64,000 nt of DNA, from assembly GCA_037783545.1 (NCBI GenBank), contig JBBELK010000542.1:124001-188000 (forward strand), given 5' to 3'. The notes beneath the pieces were generated by a model. It was given only the letters and a program-made list of their open reading frames with translations, was not told the DNA's origin and ran no database searches. Source of the stretch: Henricia sp. BOLD:AAB3569 (taxonomy: Eukaryota > Echinodermata > Asteroidea > Spinulosida > Echinasteridae). Below, piece by piece: positions 34,101-45,800 of this stretch. Within the stretch, counting starts at the first letter, position 1; each line of letters opens with the position of its first letter. Position numbers and translations under genes: made by a program.

Positions 34101-36303
34101 ACGCCCTCCGTACCGGTGGCCTGTCTAATCTTGTTCTTCTGTCTCAGAAAATCTTTCGAGACAGAAGAAACGAGATTTGACGGGCCACTAGTCCAGAAGG
34201 CGCGTTACACGCCGCGGATCACAGACCAAATACCAAGTCGGACTTGGGCAAGTCTATAGACAAGGCGCAAAAACAGCCGTACAAAACGGTGTTTTTCACA
34301 GGGTTGCCGATGTCTAAAGTTCAAAATATGTTTTTTTCGTTAAAGTAAATGCTTTAAAATTCTTTCAGAGAAAAAAAATTGAATTTGTTGAGAACCACAG
34401 ACTGTATCTTTAAACACTACATCTACACTATGGCAATGTGTTTATGTCTACATGAATGGTACAAGTGCATGCTGTAAGTAGTTCCTCCAAAGCAATGGCA
34501 AAGGAATTATCAAAACTTTAGTAATAATTTATATCAAACTCACAATAAACAACACTATGTTTTTTTGCTTAGTCTATTTGTGTCAATATGCTCTATAGCC
34601 CCCAGCACATCTTTGAAAATCTACATTTCTTTATAAAAGGGTTTGATCATGATTTTGGTGTGAAAATCTATAAGACGCTAGTTAGTCAGATGTTTCAGAC
34701 CACAACCAGAAAAATGCTTTATAAATTTGGAGAAAGATGGCAAAAAGCACTGGACCACTAGTCTAGTGCAGCACAAAAAAACACTAGACCAAGTTTTAAA
34801 TTACTGGACTCAGTCCAGTGGTCCAGTGGGTATTTTAGGCCCCGAGTACATGTATTTGTCTTTCCGTGTGGGAGAGGGAAATCTGCAAAAAGAAAACATA
34901 TTTGAAAATGTCAAATATGGATGCCCACTTACTGGATGACCACTGTTAGCATCAGCCCCATTCTCCAAAAACTGGATGCAGATTTTCTCATTTTCCACCG
35001 AGTCTTCGCAAGCCAGGACCAATAGAGGCATGCCGTCATTAGCTACATTATTGCACTCCGCACCGCATTGTAGCACTATCTGGGTGCACTTGGCATGCCG
35101 ACTTGTGGGTAGGATGCAGTAGAACAATATGCCTGTCAAGAAAACATACAGGAATACAACTGTGACTCACTGAATGTCAATACTTAAATTGAACAGTAAT
35201 TTTTTTTATTATCTATGTTATATTTGTTGCCGCATGGCAGATTCGGAGATTACGATCCCCTCCACCAGTGTTGTAGTTTGGTCTTAATCTCAAAACCAAT
35301 TTTGTGTGATAATAATTATTGCATTGGCATGGTCCAGACGATACTTATATTCTGAACTACATGTACACTGTAGGGCTGTGCCAATTATTTGAATATTCAA
35401 TCAAAAACCAAATATTTGAATAATGATTTTCGTATTCGAATATTTAAAAAGGGTGACGAGTAATGAGTTGATCAGCAAACTAAACAAAATTTATTTTTGC
35501 TCCAAATGCATGCTGTGGACTTAATTTTTGCATACTAGATTGATCGTACTGCATTAAAATTTATTCTACAATATACATACAAGGCTAATTCGGGAATTTA
35601 CACCTCAGGACTAAATCAGGCTAAACGAATATTCGATACTCGATCGAACACTTGGTTAGAATATTCAAATAGTAAATTATTTGAATTGACTCAGCCCTAT
35701 TCTAAACAGCAAGTAACTTGTTTTCATTGGCGTGTTACTCTCGGTTTGTGCTTCCCAGTTTTCTGACCGACGCCTACTCCAAGGAAATGTTGTGTATCAT
35801 AACAAAAGAGCTGAGACTCGGTTTCAATTCCTCGGGTTCAAACTCAAATCCTCGGATCCAAACGTAACATATCTTATTTGAATTGAGACCCAGGCTGACA
35901 TAAAACTGAGTTGGCAAGTTTCTTAATTCAAATTGACTGGAATCGATGCCTTCCTACCTTTCCCCTCCGCATCCTTGATCTTCATATCAGACCCCGCTGC
36001 CGACAAGACTTCCAGAGTCTGAACATGGCCAAACTCAGCAGCTCGCATGGCCGCCGTCCGACCCTTGAGGTCCACCACATTAGGATGGGCTCCCAGCTCC
36101 AACAGGAATGAGACCATGTCTTCATCATTGGCCCTGGCCGCAAGATGAAGCCCCGTCTCCCCATCGTTGGGCTCGCTGTAGTTAATGAGATGCGGCACGC
36201 CATGGGAGCACAGCTTCTCGATTTGGGGCTTGTCCTTGGTGCGGATGCACTGCAGGAACTTGTGGACTTGGAGGATTTCAAGACGAGTCTGTGCGATTGG
36301 CAT
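28169..36303 (-). CDS. ANKEF1: Ankyrin repeat and EF-hand domain-containing protein 1 (complete)
   Basis: Seven exons on the minus strand: 36303-35958 (ATG), 35132-34933, 33720-33443, 32411-31596, 30464-30238, 29324-29119, 28456-28169 (TGA). They total 2361 nt, or 786 residues, against 776 in human ANKEF1; all six junctions keep phase. The N-terminal exon starts MPIAQTRLEILQVHKFLQC. Ankyrin repeats occupy about residues 20-285 (e.g. DGETGLHLAARANDEDMVSF, GKGILFYCILPTSRH). An EF-hand-like pair spans about 338-395 (FQSLDPEDNEVLSRDDFYDI). A lysine-rich KKGGKKGKKKKGK stretch lies near 410-431, and FNRDHPPDHPIQDDSAWYL is strongly conserved. A second ankyrin block covers about 500-625, and the tail ends in poly-Asp. 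The biochemical role is unknown; family members are expressed in testis or ciliated tissue. The canonical Ca-binding loop looks degenerate. Confidence 0.95.
28568..28936 (-). mobile_element. tRNA-derived SINE, minus orientation (copy 2)
   Basis: Same family as 3568-3945: (ATT)n at the plus-strand left end, matching body blocks such as GGCCAGAGACACC and ACACACTGGACCAACGGC, and a tRNA-like head at the right end. The B-box on the minus strand is GGTTCGAATCC near 28855-28866. It lies in the last intron of ANKEF1, in the same transcriptional orientation. Confidence 0.8.
31014..31160. repeat. Imperfect palindrome in ANKEF1 intron
   Basis: The outer ends AATAATGAATGTTT and AAACATTCATTATT and the inner GGAATG...CATTCC blocks pair. 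It is probably a short MITE, in the intron between exons 4 and 5. Confidence 0.5.
33866..34413. mobile_element. ~550-bp inverted-end element in ANKEF1 intron 2
   Basis: The left end (TTAAAGATATACAGTCCGTG) and the complement of the right end (TTTAAAGATACAGTCTGTGG) match. Internally, a second inverted pair (TTTGGTCTGCAGCG...GATCACAGACCAAA at about 34081-34233) and a centre around TCTGTCTCAGAAAATC give a complete foldback. Boundaries are approximate. Confidence 0.55.
35373..35697. mobile_element. 325-bp MITE with TA flanks in ANKEF1 intron 1
   Basis: The left end GGGCTGTGCCAATTATTTGA and the complement of the right end GGGCTGAGTCAATTCAAATA form a diverged inverted repeat followed by GAATATTC-rich sequence on both sides. 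TA occurs outside both ends (35371-35372, 35698-35699). Confidence 0.65.
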
Positions 36304-38715
36304 CTTAAGAGCTTAATATGTCTCAATTTGAAATCAGAAAAGTAAAATGTAGCGGAAGCACAACTTTCGTTGGAGAATTCTGTTGATTCCCAACTGATGA
36401 AATAACAAAGTCAAAACTAAAAATGTCAACTGGGATGGAACTAGCCCAGTTGACAGCAAAATAGACAGTGGAAGTGTCCCTGCATTTTAAAACTGATACC
36501 TAGAGATAGCTAGGTTTTAAAATCAGCATGGCCATCATATGGCATCTGACCACATCCCCAAACCATGAAAATGGTGTCCAAAAGCTGCCAAGCCGCAGCC
36601 TGCCTCCTACTACGTCATGTACGTAGGCCTACAGCTTTAAATGCTAGTTGTCTGGTGTGAAATCAAGTCTTTCTATTAAGTTTCTAGTGAAATGAGGATT
36701 CGATAAAAAATATAGACCTATGCGAAATTCAGTTCATCTTCAAAATGATGACAGTTTGGGCACTTTTAGCGATGTCTTTGTGATTCCATTTGCAGTGATG
36801 TATGCGCCACAAACGGCCAAACTTTACCGATCATTCATCATGTGCTGCCGGCCGGCGCGGCCGATCGCGACGAAGCATCAAACTTGATCGATCCTTCTTG
36901 GAAACATTTCAAAGAGCAAGCAGTTTATCCTTCCGTGCAAAGAGTAATCGTGGTTTAAGAATTCAGATGTTCCTCTTTGGGTATTTGTTTCAGACTCCGA
37001 ACATGCCGAAAGGGAAATATTTGCCGCTGAAGTTCCCCGTGCATCATGTGCATAAATGTTTTACGTTTACCACACACAAACTTGTTGTGTACACGTACTG
37101 CAGGTGGTTGTCATGGTTGCGCTGCACAATGTATTCGGGGGTAGGTACTACTAGGTACAAAGGTCGCAGTTAAAAGCCTATTGTATGTATCACATGCATT
37201 AGTTGACAGGAAAAACTTACTCATACTGTTGATAGCAATGGGTATCAACTATTACATTTTCTACATCTTTAGAAAATTAACAACTGCAAATGTAAAAATT
37301 AACACAAAACAATGGATGAATTTTAAAGGTTCTGAAAAGCATACGGTACTTTTTTGTAGGCTAGTTTACCAACATATTCTTTGTCATTTGATATAATTTC
37401 ATTGTTCCAGGTACTCATAAAAAGTTTAATTTGCAAATGATACAGTCATCAATGGGTTTTTAGCACGCTTTTAGTGTAGACCACAACTCCAAATAAGTAA
37501 GGGTGGATATTTTGGAATTTATGATGGTCCACACAAGTGCGTTTCTTGTGGATTCCATCAGAATTAAACAATAAAATTAAATAATTAGTCTCCGTCTTTT
37601 CAAAGACACAAAACAGATATCAATTTATGAGCATTGTCACTATGGCAAAACCATCAAAGTCTATGGAATACTTTTAAGGCAAAGTATATAGCTTCTAGGC
37701 TCTGGACCGTACTAAGGTAACTGAACAAACACAACATCTGGTATGGTGCCTGATCACCATTGAAATGAAACAACTGAGGATATGTTCATCTTTAGTCTGA
37801 AATCTCCTATAAATCCATGGGAAAAATATTCTCCTCAGTTAAAACCATCTTTGGAGAAAAATTGTATGCCCAAAAAGTTTTTCCAAGATCTGCATAAAAG
37901 TTTGAATTTTCTAGAAATTTATGAACACACTTTTCAAAACCTTTTGGACTTAAAGAAATTACCCTCAACTCTCCTAAAATTTGAGGGACACAGAAAAAAG
38001 TAGGGAAAACATGGTGACGGATTTCTAAAAAATTACCTTACAGAATTTTCCATGAGCAAGCATTACAACTTCTCGCTGCTCAAAAAAATAAGTATGTAGG
38101 GTTGAAAACTGCAGCATTTTAATGCCATAATTCCAGTTTAAATTATAACTTTTCTCTGAAGAGGTCGACTGCAGTGGAGACTATTGGACTTTTAGTATGT
38201 TAATAAGTGATTTTTTTATACAGGGGTCCTTTTAGATTTACCACAATCCTCAATCAATCACCTCCAGAAGTGTGTTTCTAGTCTGTTTGGAGTTAGTAGT
38301 CATCCAACAATCAAATATTTATAACAATTAAAAAAGATGTTATGTAATTTACAAACCAATTTACAAAGCCTAAAATATTATCAGAATTAGTGTAGAACTG
38401 CCTTGTGCAACAAAGTTGGCCATAGAGGGCGCATTTTGATATGAGTATGAATTCGAAGTTAATGTAAAATAACTGCATTTCTCACTTTGCACTTTATTTA
38501 ATTTGCCTCTGTAGCATATTTAGAAAATCAGGTTTTTGTAAAGAATTACATTTTTACAAGAAGTTCATACCCAAATAAAATGTTGCCCTCTTTTAGTTCC
38601 GCCATGCTTCAAGAAGGCTAATAGTGTCCCTCCGGTTGGCCTCGGTGCCCTTTGAAATTTTGACAAAATCAAGGCTGACGTAACCTGTCCCTAATTTTCA
38701 TTAACTCAAAAAGCC

Positions 38716-38832
38716 AGGGGCGCATTCAATAGCGCAATACGTATGCATACCGACAATACCTTCAACGGTGAAAGTATGGGAAAATACTCAATACCGGCGT
38801 ACGTATTGGGCTATTGAACGCGCCCGGCCCCT
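38716..38832. mobile_element. ~117-bp palindromic MITE
   Basis: The left end AGGGGCGCATTCAATAGCGC and the complement of the right end AGGGGCCGGGCGCGTTCAAT pair after a small offset, followed on both sides by CAATACGTA and GCATAC / GCGTAC. Intergenic. Confidence 0.6.
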
Positions 38833-39000
38833 GATGTTCTGTCCACGGGCACCAGTGAAAATGGCACTGGACTTGCATCAGTGTTTCTTCCAACACTTTT
38901 CTGCCCTTGAAAAAGTATAAAAACTAATATAAAGTTATTAAAAATACAAAAAGGACGGAATCCTGGGAACTGCTTCAAAACTTGAATCCCCGTTAGTGTG

Positions 39001-41540
39001 CACTCTCAGAACGTTGGTTAAAAATTTTAACCAACTTGGTTAAAATTTTAACCAACCATGTATTACCAGGTGAACATCCCAACAGTTGGTTAAAACCTTA
39101 ACCAACCCAGGTTGGTTAAATTTTAATACGTGGTTGGTTAAACTTTTTAACCAATTATTGATTAATTTTATTTTAACCAATCTGTTGGTTAATGCCGAGT
39201 TGGGCAAATTTTAACCATGCAGTTGGTTATACCCGAATGGTTGGGCATTTTACTGAAATGCTGTTCACAGTAATTGGGCAATATTTTACCAACAGTTGGT
39301 TAATTTATTATGTTAAAAGTTTAGGTATAAAGGACACCAAATAAAGGCAAACACCACACGATGGACTTGACAGTTTTACATTTTTTTTATTTTATTTATT
39401 TTGTGATATTTGATGTACATGTATGTACTTTAGCAGCAGGTGTAGGCCAAATATATACTGGTATTTTCTAAATGAAAGTGTTTGGCTTCCTTCAAACATT
39501 TTCATTTTTAAATGTTTCACCATCACACTGTGTTAACAATGAGTTCGAGAATGCTTGTGTGACGTTTAGCTCAGCTGCACTATATGAAGTCAGAGAGCGT
39601 ACTTTTATTTTTGTGGTTTACACAGCCAAAGAAAGGTTAAATTCAGATTAGGAAATAACAATTTCCGAGTTGCAATTACAATTAATGGCAAGTTCGTTCT
39701 ACAGTGTGAGTAAACAAAAAACTATTATACACTTTTAAAATTACTTTTTGTGTTTTATTTAGTGTACAAATATTTATATGAGATGTTCTGACATGTATTT
39801 TGGATAGGTTCTCCTGTGTCCTTTAAATTATGTTTCATGCATGACCGCACATAAGGCAAATAAGGATGTCAGGTGGAACACGACTTGCGCCAACATCAGA
39901 TGGCAGCTCTGCACTGGTTCAAATCCTTTTCTTTTTCCTAGCCATACTGAATTGGCGCAAGTCGTGTTCCACCCGACACCCTTATTTGCCTCATGTGCGG
40001 TCATGCATGAGACATTTTTATTAAAAATTTATTTAAACTGCTACCAAAAGACACAGGAGAACTTATCAAAAATACATGTTGTCAAAACATCTCAAATAAA
40101 TATTAATACACTAAAACACAAGTAATTTTAAAAGTGTATAGTTTTTTTTTTTACTCAACCTGTAGTTGTGTCGAAAAAGTGGCCAAAATGCAGCTTTGAT
40201 CAAAAAGACGTGGTTCACGCCGAAGCCTTGCTTAGCAGTAGCCTAGTCAGATCAACTGTGGTGTGCATGGTGAGTGGTTATAGCCTTGGCCTCTGCTGTC
40301 ATAGTTCTTGTCCAGTAACAGTTGCTGCCAAGATGCCAAATCCGATCAGCCCCTCCTGTGTGGATAAACAAAATGAAACAAGGACTATTAACAAAGTAAG
40401 ATCCAAAGGCGGTAGGCCTATATGTGACCCATCCATTCATACTACTATTAAACTAATAGCAACTAATAATCTTTCTCATGGATACCGGCGCATTACAAAT
40501 ATTCATTATTATTTATGCACCTATCAATGCCCCCATCCCTCCCCCGCGCTACTCCACCCTGCGATGCCCCACCCCTTAGGTGGGGATTTGGTCCGACGAT
40601 TTCCGTGCTCCTGCAGGGTGTTACTTAAACGCATGGAAATCAAATTTTCAGCGCACATGGAGCAAAACGTACATCTTTTGGCCCATGGGTGGGGAGTTTG
40701 TAACCCAAATTTTGCCCCACAGGTGGAGAATTTGTCATTCGAAAAGTGATAATCCCTACCTCTTAGGTGGGGCAGCCCGGCGGGAGTGGTGGGAAAAAGT
40801 TACACGTATACAGGCCGTGCGTAGCGAGTATGGTGTACTGTACATGTGATGTAGTTTGTGGCCCGCACTCGCTGCACACGGCGCGCTGCATGCAACGTGA
40901 AAGTAACGTTGTACTCGTGACAACCCGCGCGTACGGGTAAAAAATAACACTTTGAAATCGGCTTAAATCTTCGAGAAAGGTTTCCAAAACCGACCGCTAG
41001 CAACCACTAAAATGTCTCCCCACCATTCACCGATCGGACCAGACAATTAACGAGGCAAAACTTACCTTAAATTAGTCGTTTCGGCTCGGAAACACCACTA
41101 CATTTTGCAAATTTGCCGTCAACACATCCTCCATAACACGAGTCCTGTATACGTTTGTGTAGTAGTTTTACACGTACAAGGCACACACACACACGAAACG
41201 AACGCGCGTTGGCATTTTGTCGCTCTTGCCTTTCTGCAGACAATCGAGTCACTAACCAATGGTAGCTTTCACTTGACACCACGTGACATGGTTGGGCGAA
41301 TTTTTTAACCAACTTTCGCTTTGCGGGGGGTGTAAATTATAACCATAGTTGGTTAAAATACAGCCCTCTGATCTAATGTTTTACACAACCCGCTGTTTAC
41401 CCAACCAGAAAGCATAATATTTCTTAACCAACCCCTGGTTAAAGAAAAATTTACCCAACTCGGAGAATTTAACCAACATTGGGAGATTTTTAACCAACTG
41501 ATTTTTAACCAGTGATATTTTAACCAGCGTTCTGAGAGTG
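39001..41540. mobile_element. 2.5 kb terminal-inverted-repeat element with TTAACCAAC arrays
   Basis: The ends are CACTCTCAGAACGTTGGTTA and the complement of the right end CACTCTCAGAACGCTGGTTA. Both sides then contain many copies of TTAACCAAC or its complement GTTGGTTAA (39013-39305 and 41300-41535). No transposase domain is recognisable in the interior, and a second long foldback sits inside it (39715-40165). TG flanks both ends, too short to call a target duplication. It is probably a non-autonomous DNA transposon. Confidence 0.7.
39715..40165. mobile_element. ~450-bp foldback nested in the 2.5 kb element
   Basis: Near the centre, CATGCATGACCGCACATAAG at about 39837 pairs with the complementary block ending near 40009. 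Outward, TTCTCCTGTGTC pairs with GACACAGGAGAA and TACACTTTTAAAATTAC with GTAATTTTAAAAGTGTA. The arms are about 170-220 bp with a ~60 bp spacer. Confidence 0.65.
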
Positions 41541-41734
41541 TGGCAACTTTGGCACAACTAGTGGCACCCCCTTCTCTCAAAATGAGACTTTGAGATTTGA
41601 AAAACTGCATGTGTAAGCTGCTTTGGGGAATTAGTGCACGCTCAAGGTGTTGTGCCACCCCTCTCCCCAACTTTGAAAACTCTGGCGACACCCCTGAGTA
41701 CTGCAGCTACAAAATGCTCATTGGCTACTCAGGA

Positions 41735-41885
41735 GAAGAAGTCGCCGAGTTTGGTACCTGAAATGTGGGTTCGAATCCTGGCCACGACAATTTGTGACAC
41801 TTGTGCCCTTGAGCAAGCCATTTTATCATTTGTTTAACAGGGGCAGACGCAACTTGTTTGTCTTTATGTGGACTAGTTACCCCTC
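41735..41885 (+). mobile_element. Degenerate tRNA-derived SINE fragment
   Basis: It contains a B-box-like GGTTCGAATCCTGG at about 41768 and the downstream body CCCTTGAGCAAGCCATTT, which resembles CCCTTGGGCAAGGCACTT in the SINE at 23564-23854. The A-box region (GTCGCCGAGTTTGG) is eroded. Confidence 0.55.
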
Positions 41886-41945
41886 CCAGCTCCACTTAAA
41901 TCGTAAAAAGACTGGTAAATCCAGTCTTGTTTTAGTGTGAAGGCC

Positions 41946-42168
41946 AGGGGCCGATTTCAAAAACTGTTTAGCAGAAAAATTTGCTTTAATAATCAAAAAT
42001 TTGTTTGCTTTAAAAAAATGGATTAGCAATTGACTGGTTTTCTGCTATTCTTGCCGAGAACATTAGTTCATGTACAATTTTTACTATTAACCCACTTTTA
42101 TAAAGCAAACAAATTTTGGATTAAGTAAATTTTTCTGCTAATAAACAGCTTTCATGAAATTGACCCCT
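41946..42168. mobile_element. 223-bp MITE with AGGGGCC ends
   Basis: The left end AGGGGCCGATTTCAAAAACT and the complement of the right end AGGGGTCAATTTCATGAAAG diverge but then share CTGTTTAGCAGAAAAATT. Both arms also hold AAATTTG(T)TTGCTTTA-type blocks. It is related in style to the element at 58901-59145. Confidence 0.6.
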
Positions 42169-42356
42169 AGTTTCTCCGTAACTGATTTAGGTAGCCTTTA
42201 CCCCGAGTGGCCTGTGGTGGGCCTTGTAATAGGCGATTTGCATAAAAAAAGACATATGACACCTTTGCCACCCTGACAGGTACTCATTTACTCCTGGATG
42301 GAGAGAGATTATTTATGGCAGATTTGTCCAATACATGGAAGACCATTTTTGAAATG

Positions 42357-42723
42357 GGTCTTTCCACAGTAAAGGGGGCATTTTGGCAACACGGACCATA
42401 TTTTCGAGGAAATACCTTTGTTTTGGTCTCAAAACAACATGCCTTTCGAAAAACCCTGTGTACAAATTTCCAATATACGCTCGTAACCAGGACGGTCACT
42501 TGGGTTACATTTTAGGCCATCCTGGTTACAAGCGTATATTGGAAATTTGTACACAGGGTTTTTAGAAAGGCACGTTGACACACTATTTGTAACCCTTTTT
42601 GGGCCTAAGTTATCTCTTCAGAACAACTGAAACTTATTTATTTTATTTTAAGACCAGACAAAGGTATTTTCTGGAAAAAATGGTCTGTGTTGCCAAAATG
42701 CCCCCTTTACCGTGGAAAGACTC
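42357..42723. mobile_element. Foldback repeat F, most intact copy
   Basis: The left arm starts GGTCTTTCCACAGTAAAGGG, the centre is near 42505, and the right arm ends CCCCCTTTACCGTGGAAAGA. A left-arm segment present at 7385-7430 is partly deleted here. It ends only about 86 bp downstream of the XRCC3 stop, so it may lie in the XRCC3 3' UTR. The minus-strand AATAAA within it (42637-42642) could serve as a polyadenylation signal, which is inference. Confidence 0.75.
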
Positions 42724-42809
42724 AAATAAAAGTCATTTGCTGTTCACATTTCAATGGTTAATCCCAATGATGATCCTAACATAACAAGCCTCGAAAGAGC
42801 ATTTGTAGA

Positions 42810-45800
42810 TCACCTCAAGCCTCTAACCCCATCCGTCTCCACCACAAAGTAACAAGTGTCGTTGGGCAGGTGTGGAGCAAACACCACTTCCATGGATCTG
42901 ACTGGCACCTCTGCCTTGGTGCAGGGCGTCTCTAGGTCCTTGTGCGATGCTAGATCGGTATGCGGGCCACTGGAGTCAGTAGATGACAGTTTGTAGTTAG
43001 TCCGTCCCAACATGAGGCGAGTTTGCACGAGGTTTGACCAGGTCAGGCCAAGGGCTGGAATGAGCTGCCGCTTGCTGGAGTGATCTCCGGTGTTACTCAT
43101 GTTGGCAGTAACCTAAGAGTGGACAAAGAGATTAAAAAACCTTCTCTTTCATTTATTTGTAGTAATTGTAGGTTTAGGATATATTGTAGGGAGTTCACAG
43201 ATATTTTATTGAGGATGTGCATTCCGCTTGAATGATTTTGTACACACCAATCCGAGAGCCGAGGACTCCTTTTCTTTATATCCGCCATAGCTGGGGGGCT
43301 TCCACTGAATGAACTGTATGTTTTCTGCTGTTGCTGAAGTTGCATTTGTTTACTTCGAACAAGTTGCGCATCTTTGTAGGATCGATTGTGTACACCAAGA
43401 GGGCGCGTCATGTGCACGCAAAGGGCGCGCGTCGCGTGCACGCAAAGGGCGCGCGTCGCGTGCACGCAAAGGGCGCGCGTCGCGTGCACGCAAAGGGCGC
43501 GCGTCGCGTGCACGCAAAGGGCGCGTGTCGCATGCATGTAACGGATAAGCACTTTTCGTTCTAACAGCAACACAAAACACACAGTCCATGCAGTGGACAC
43601 CCCCCAGAAAGGAGACCTTAGTTACCGGATTGGTCTATATGATTAGACAATCTGTATGACAGACACTCCTGTCACAGGAATATGCCAATATCCCTAACTT
43701 TTTGTGAAATGTGTAGTTACTTACAAAATTACACGGAGACTCAAAGGGGAGACTCTGGAAGCACTGTACCCTGGGACTATTTCTCTGTCAGGCCATTGGA
43801 TGCGAACAGATGTACATTGTGTCACTGGGCCAAAAGTAGGATTACTGATTATGCAGGGTACAAAAATTACTGGGGCTTGGCCAGAGGCCCAGATTTCCCA
43901 GGGTCAGCCTGACTGGTTTGTAAACACAACATTAAAGGTGACCATACTGGGGTTCGATTGAGGATCATATGGAGTTTAAGCAAAATTGCCCAAAAGATGT
44001 TTTAGTAATTAAAAATTACAAAAATGTGCCTTCCGAAAATACCCCCATCTTCCGAAAGCAGCCAAGGTATGTCAGAGAGTTAATTTGGACTTGCAGGACC
44101 AGTTTACCTGATTGACACAGACAATGGGCGTATCATAACACCTGCTGAGTCCATGCAGCTGGGAGGCCAGAGTCTGCAGGTGCCTTGCTCTCCGAGCCAT
44201 CTCACCCATACCGAACTCGCAGCGGAAGAGGGCAGCTACAGAGTCTAGAATGACAAGCCTGACACGGCTCTGCTGTACAAGAAGTGGAATGCGATACTGT
44301 ATGCAATGCTCTAGCTGATCCTGTAAGGGAGATATGTGCACAAATAGCATCAAACTAGTATTTAAAAAGGTTTATTATATCATTTGCAGATTAAACTTTT
44401 TACGAATTTCAGGAAAAAAAGCATTAAATAACAACAAATTACGTTGATAAACTGCCTTGTAGAAATTTCAGCCACATAGATGCAGTAATATGTCAGAAAA
44501 CATTAAAAATCCATGCATGGTTTTTGTGTTGAATGATTGTCAAAAAATGAATTTGCAAAGATTGGTTTTTTTTAAAGTTGCTACCACAAAGGTACCATCT
44601 TACACGAGAAAAACAAATCATTTTTATCAACACTTTTAGTCGGGTTTTTCTTGTCAACTCATTAAGTAAAATTTTGGGTAACTGCAAATTATGTGCTGGG
44701 GCTTTAACAAGCAACTGGAATTATATAATATTGGATGGCTTTGAGGGTCATGAAAATACTGAACGAGCCGAAGGGGCGAGTTCGGTATTTTTATGATGAG
44801 TGCGGTATATTTTCATATCACCCGAAAACACATCCAATATTATTATTGTTTTGTAGGATTTACCAGTGATTTTTAATAACCAATCACTGGGAAAAATTGA
44901 CTGCTCTTGATTAAGATTTTCTGTATGATTGAGACATGTGACTAATTCCAGGTCTAATTCCAGCATACCCTTTCTGATATGTGCTCAATGAAGACGTTAT
45001 CTCCTAGTTTCAGCTGACGGGATTCTGCTGGATCCAATTTCTTGTAGAAACACTCCATGAGTTGGTGTAACCTCTTGCTGGGGAAAACATCTTCAGTGCA
45101 GATATACACTGCACCTGAAAGATTGAGAATGGGGAAAAAAGGTTGTGATGGAATATTTTGAGTGATTGACAAAATTGACATCACAGAGGGTTTTTCAGAC
45201 TGCAGAAACCATGGGATTGATGTAGGATTACAGTTGTTTGATCAGATTTAACAGATGCAATCAATTGCTCAAAACGCAATTCACTACCCTCTCAGGTACC
45301 CCTTTACTCCTGGGTGGAGAAAAGCAATGTGTGGCAAAGTGTTGAGAAGTTAATCAGATTTTGTTTTCTTTTTAAAAAAGTCTCTTTTTTCCCTGACTAA
45401 CCTCCACCAAGTCCCCCCTTCTCAGGTGCCCTCTGCACAGTGAGACAGAGCTGCATGCACAGCTGGGTCTTTCCTGACGCGCTCTCTCCAGCTATCTCAG
45501 TGATACCACGCGACACGATGCCTCCCCTTAGAAACTCATCCAATACATCGCAGCCAGTGCTAAGGGTCGTCGTCTGTAGCGACTGGTGGCATGTGCCTTG
45601 GTATAGCTCAAGAGCTGTTTCAGGTTTGGTACAAGTCAAATTAAAGAGTAAAGTGTATGAACAAATAATTTTAATCTTAATACCATAATCAGGATGTTTC
45701 TTAAGTTTTAAGTTTTTGTACTAAATAAGCTACATGTGCACTCTTATACTCACAATAAGTTATGGATTTTGGTATGTTGTCAATTTTGGAATTTTGTTTT

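Larger units (their letters stand above)
36304..42809. other. Intergenic region between ANKEF1 start and XRCC3 end
   Basis: Both flanking genes are on the minus strand. A CG-rich patch at about 36843-36875 (GCCGGCCGGCGCGGCCGATC) lies some 550 bp upstream of the ANKEF1 ATG and may mark its promoter, but this is weak evidence. The rest is AT-rich sequence and the transposons listed separately. The 193-codon plus-strand frame at 40168-40749 lies inside a transposon and resembles nothing I know. Confidence 0.6.

Noticed and set aside
40168-40749. 193-codon plus-strand open frame
   Set aside because: It lies inside the 2.5 kb transposon, has no recognisable domain, and its composition does not suggest selection. 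It may be chance.
43398-43540. Regular 24-bp repeats as a CRISPR array
   Set aside because: Units are head-to-tail without spacers, the DNA is eukaryotic, and no cas genes exist.
43097-43600. 167-codon minus-strand frame next to the last XRCC3 exon
   Set aside because: It reads through the 24-bp minisatellite in a MITE within the intron (repeated ATRALCVH). The real exon starts at 43112 in another frame, with a normal acceptor.
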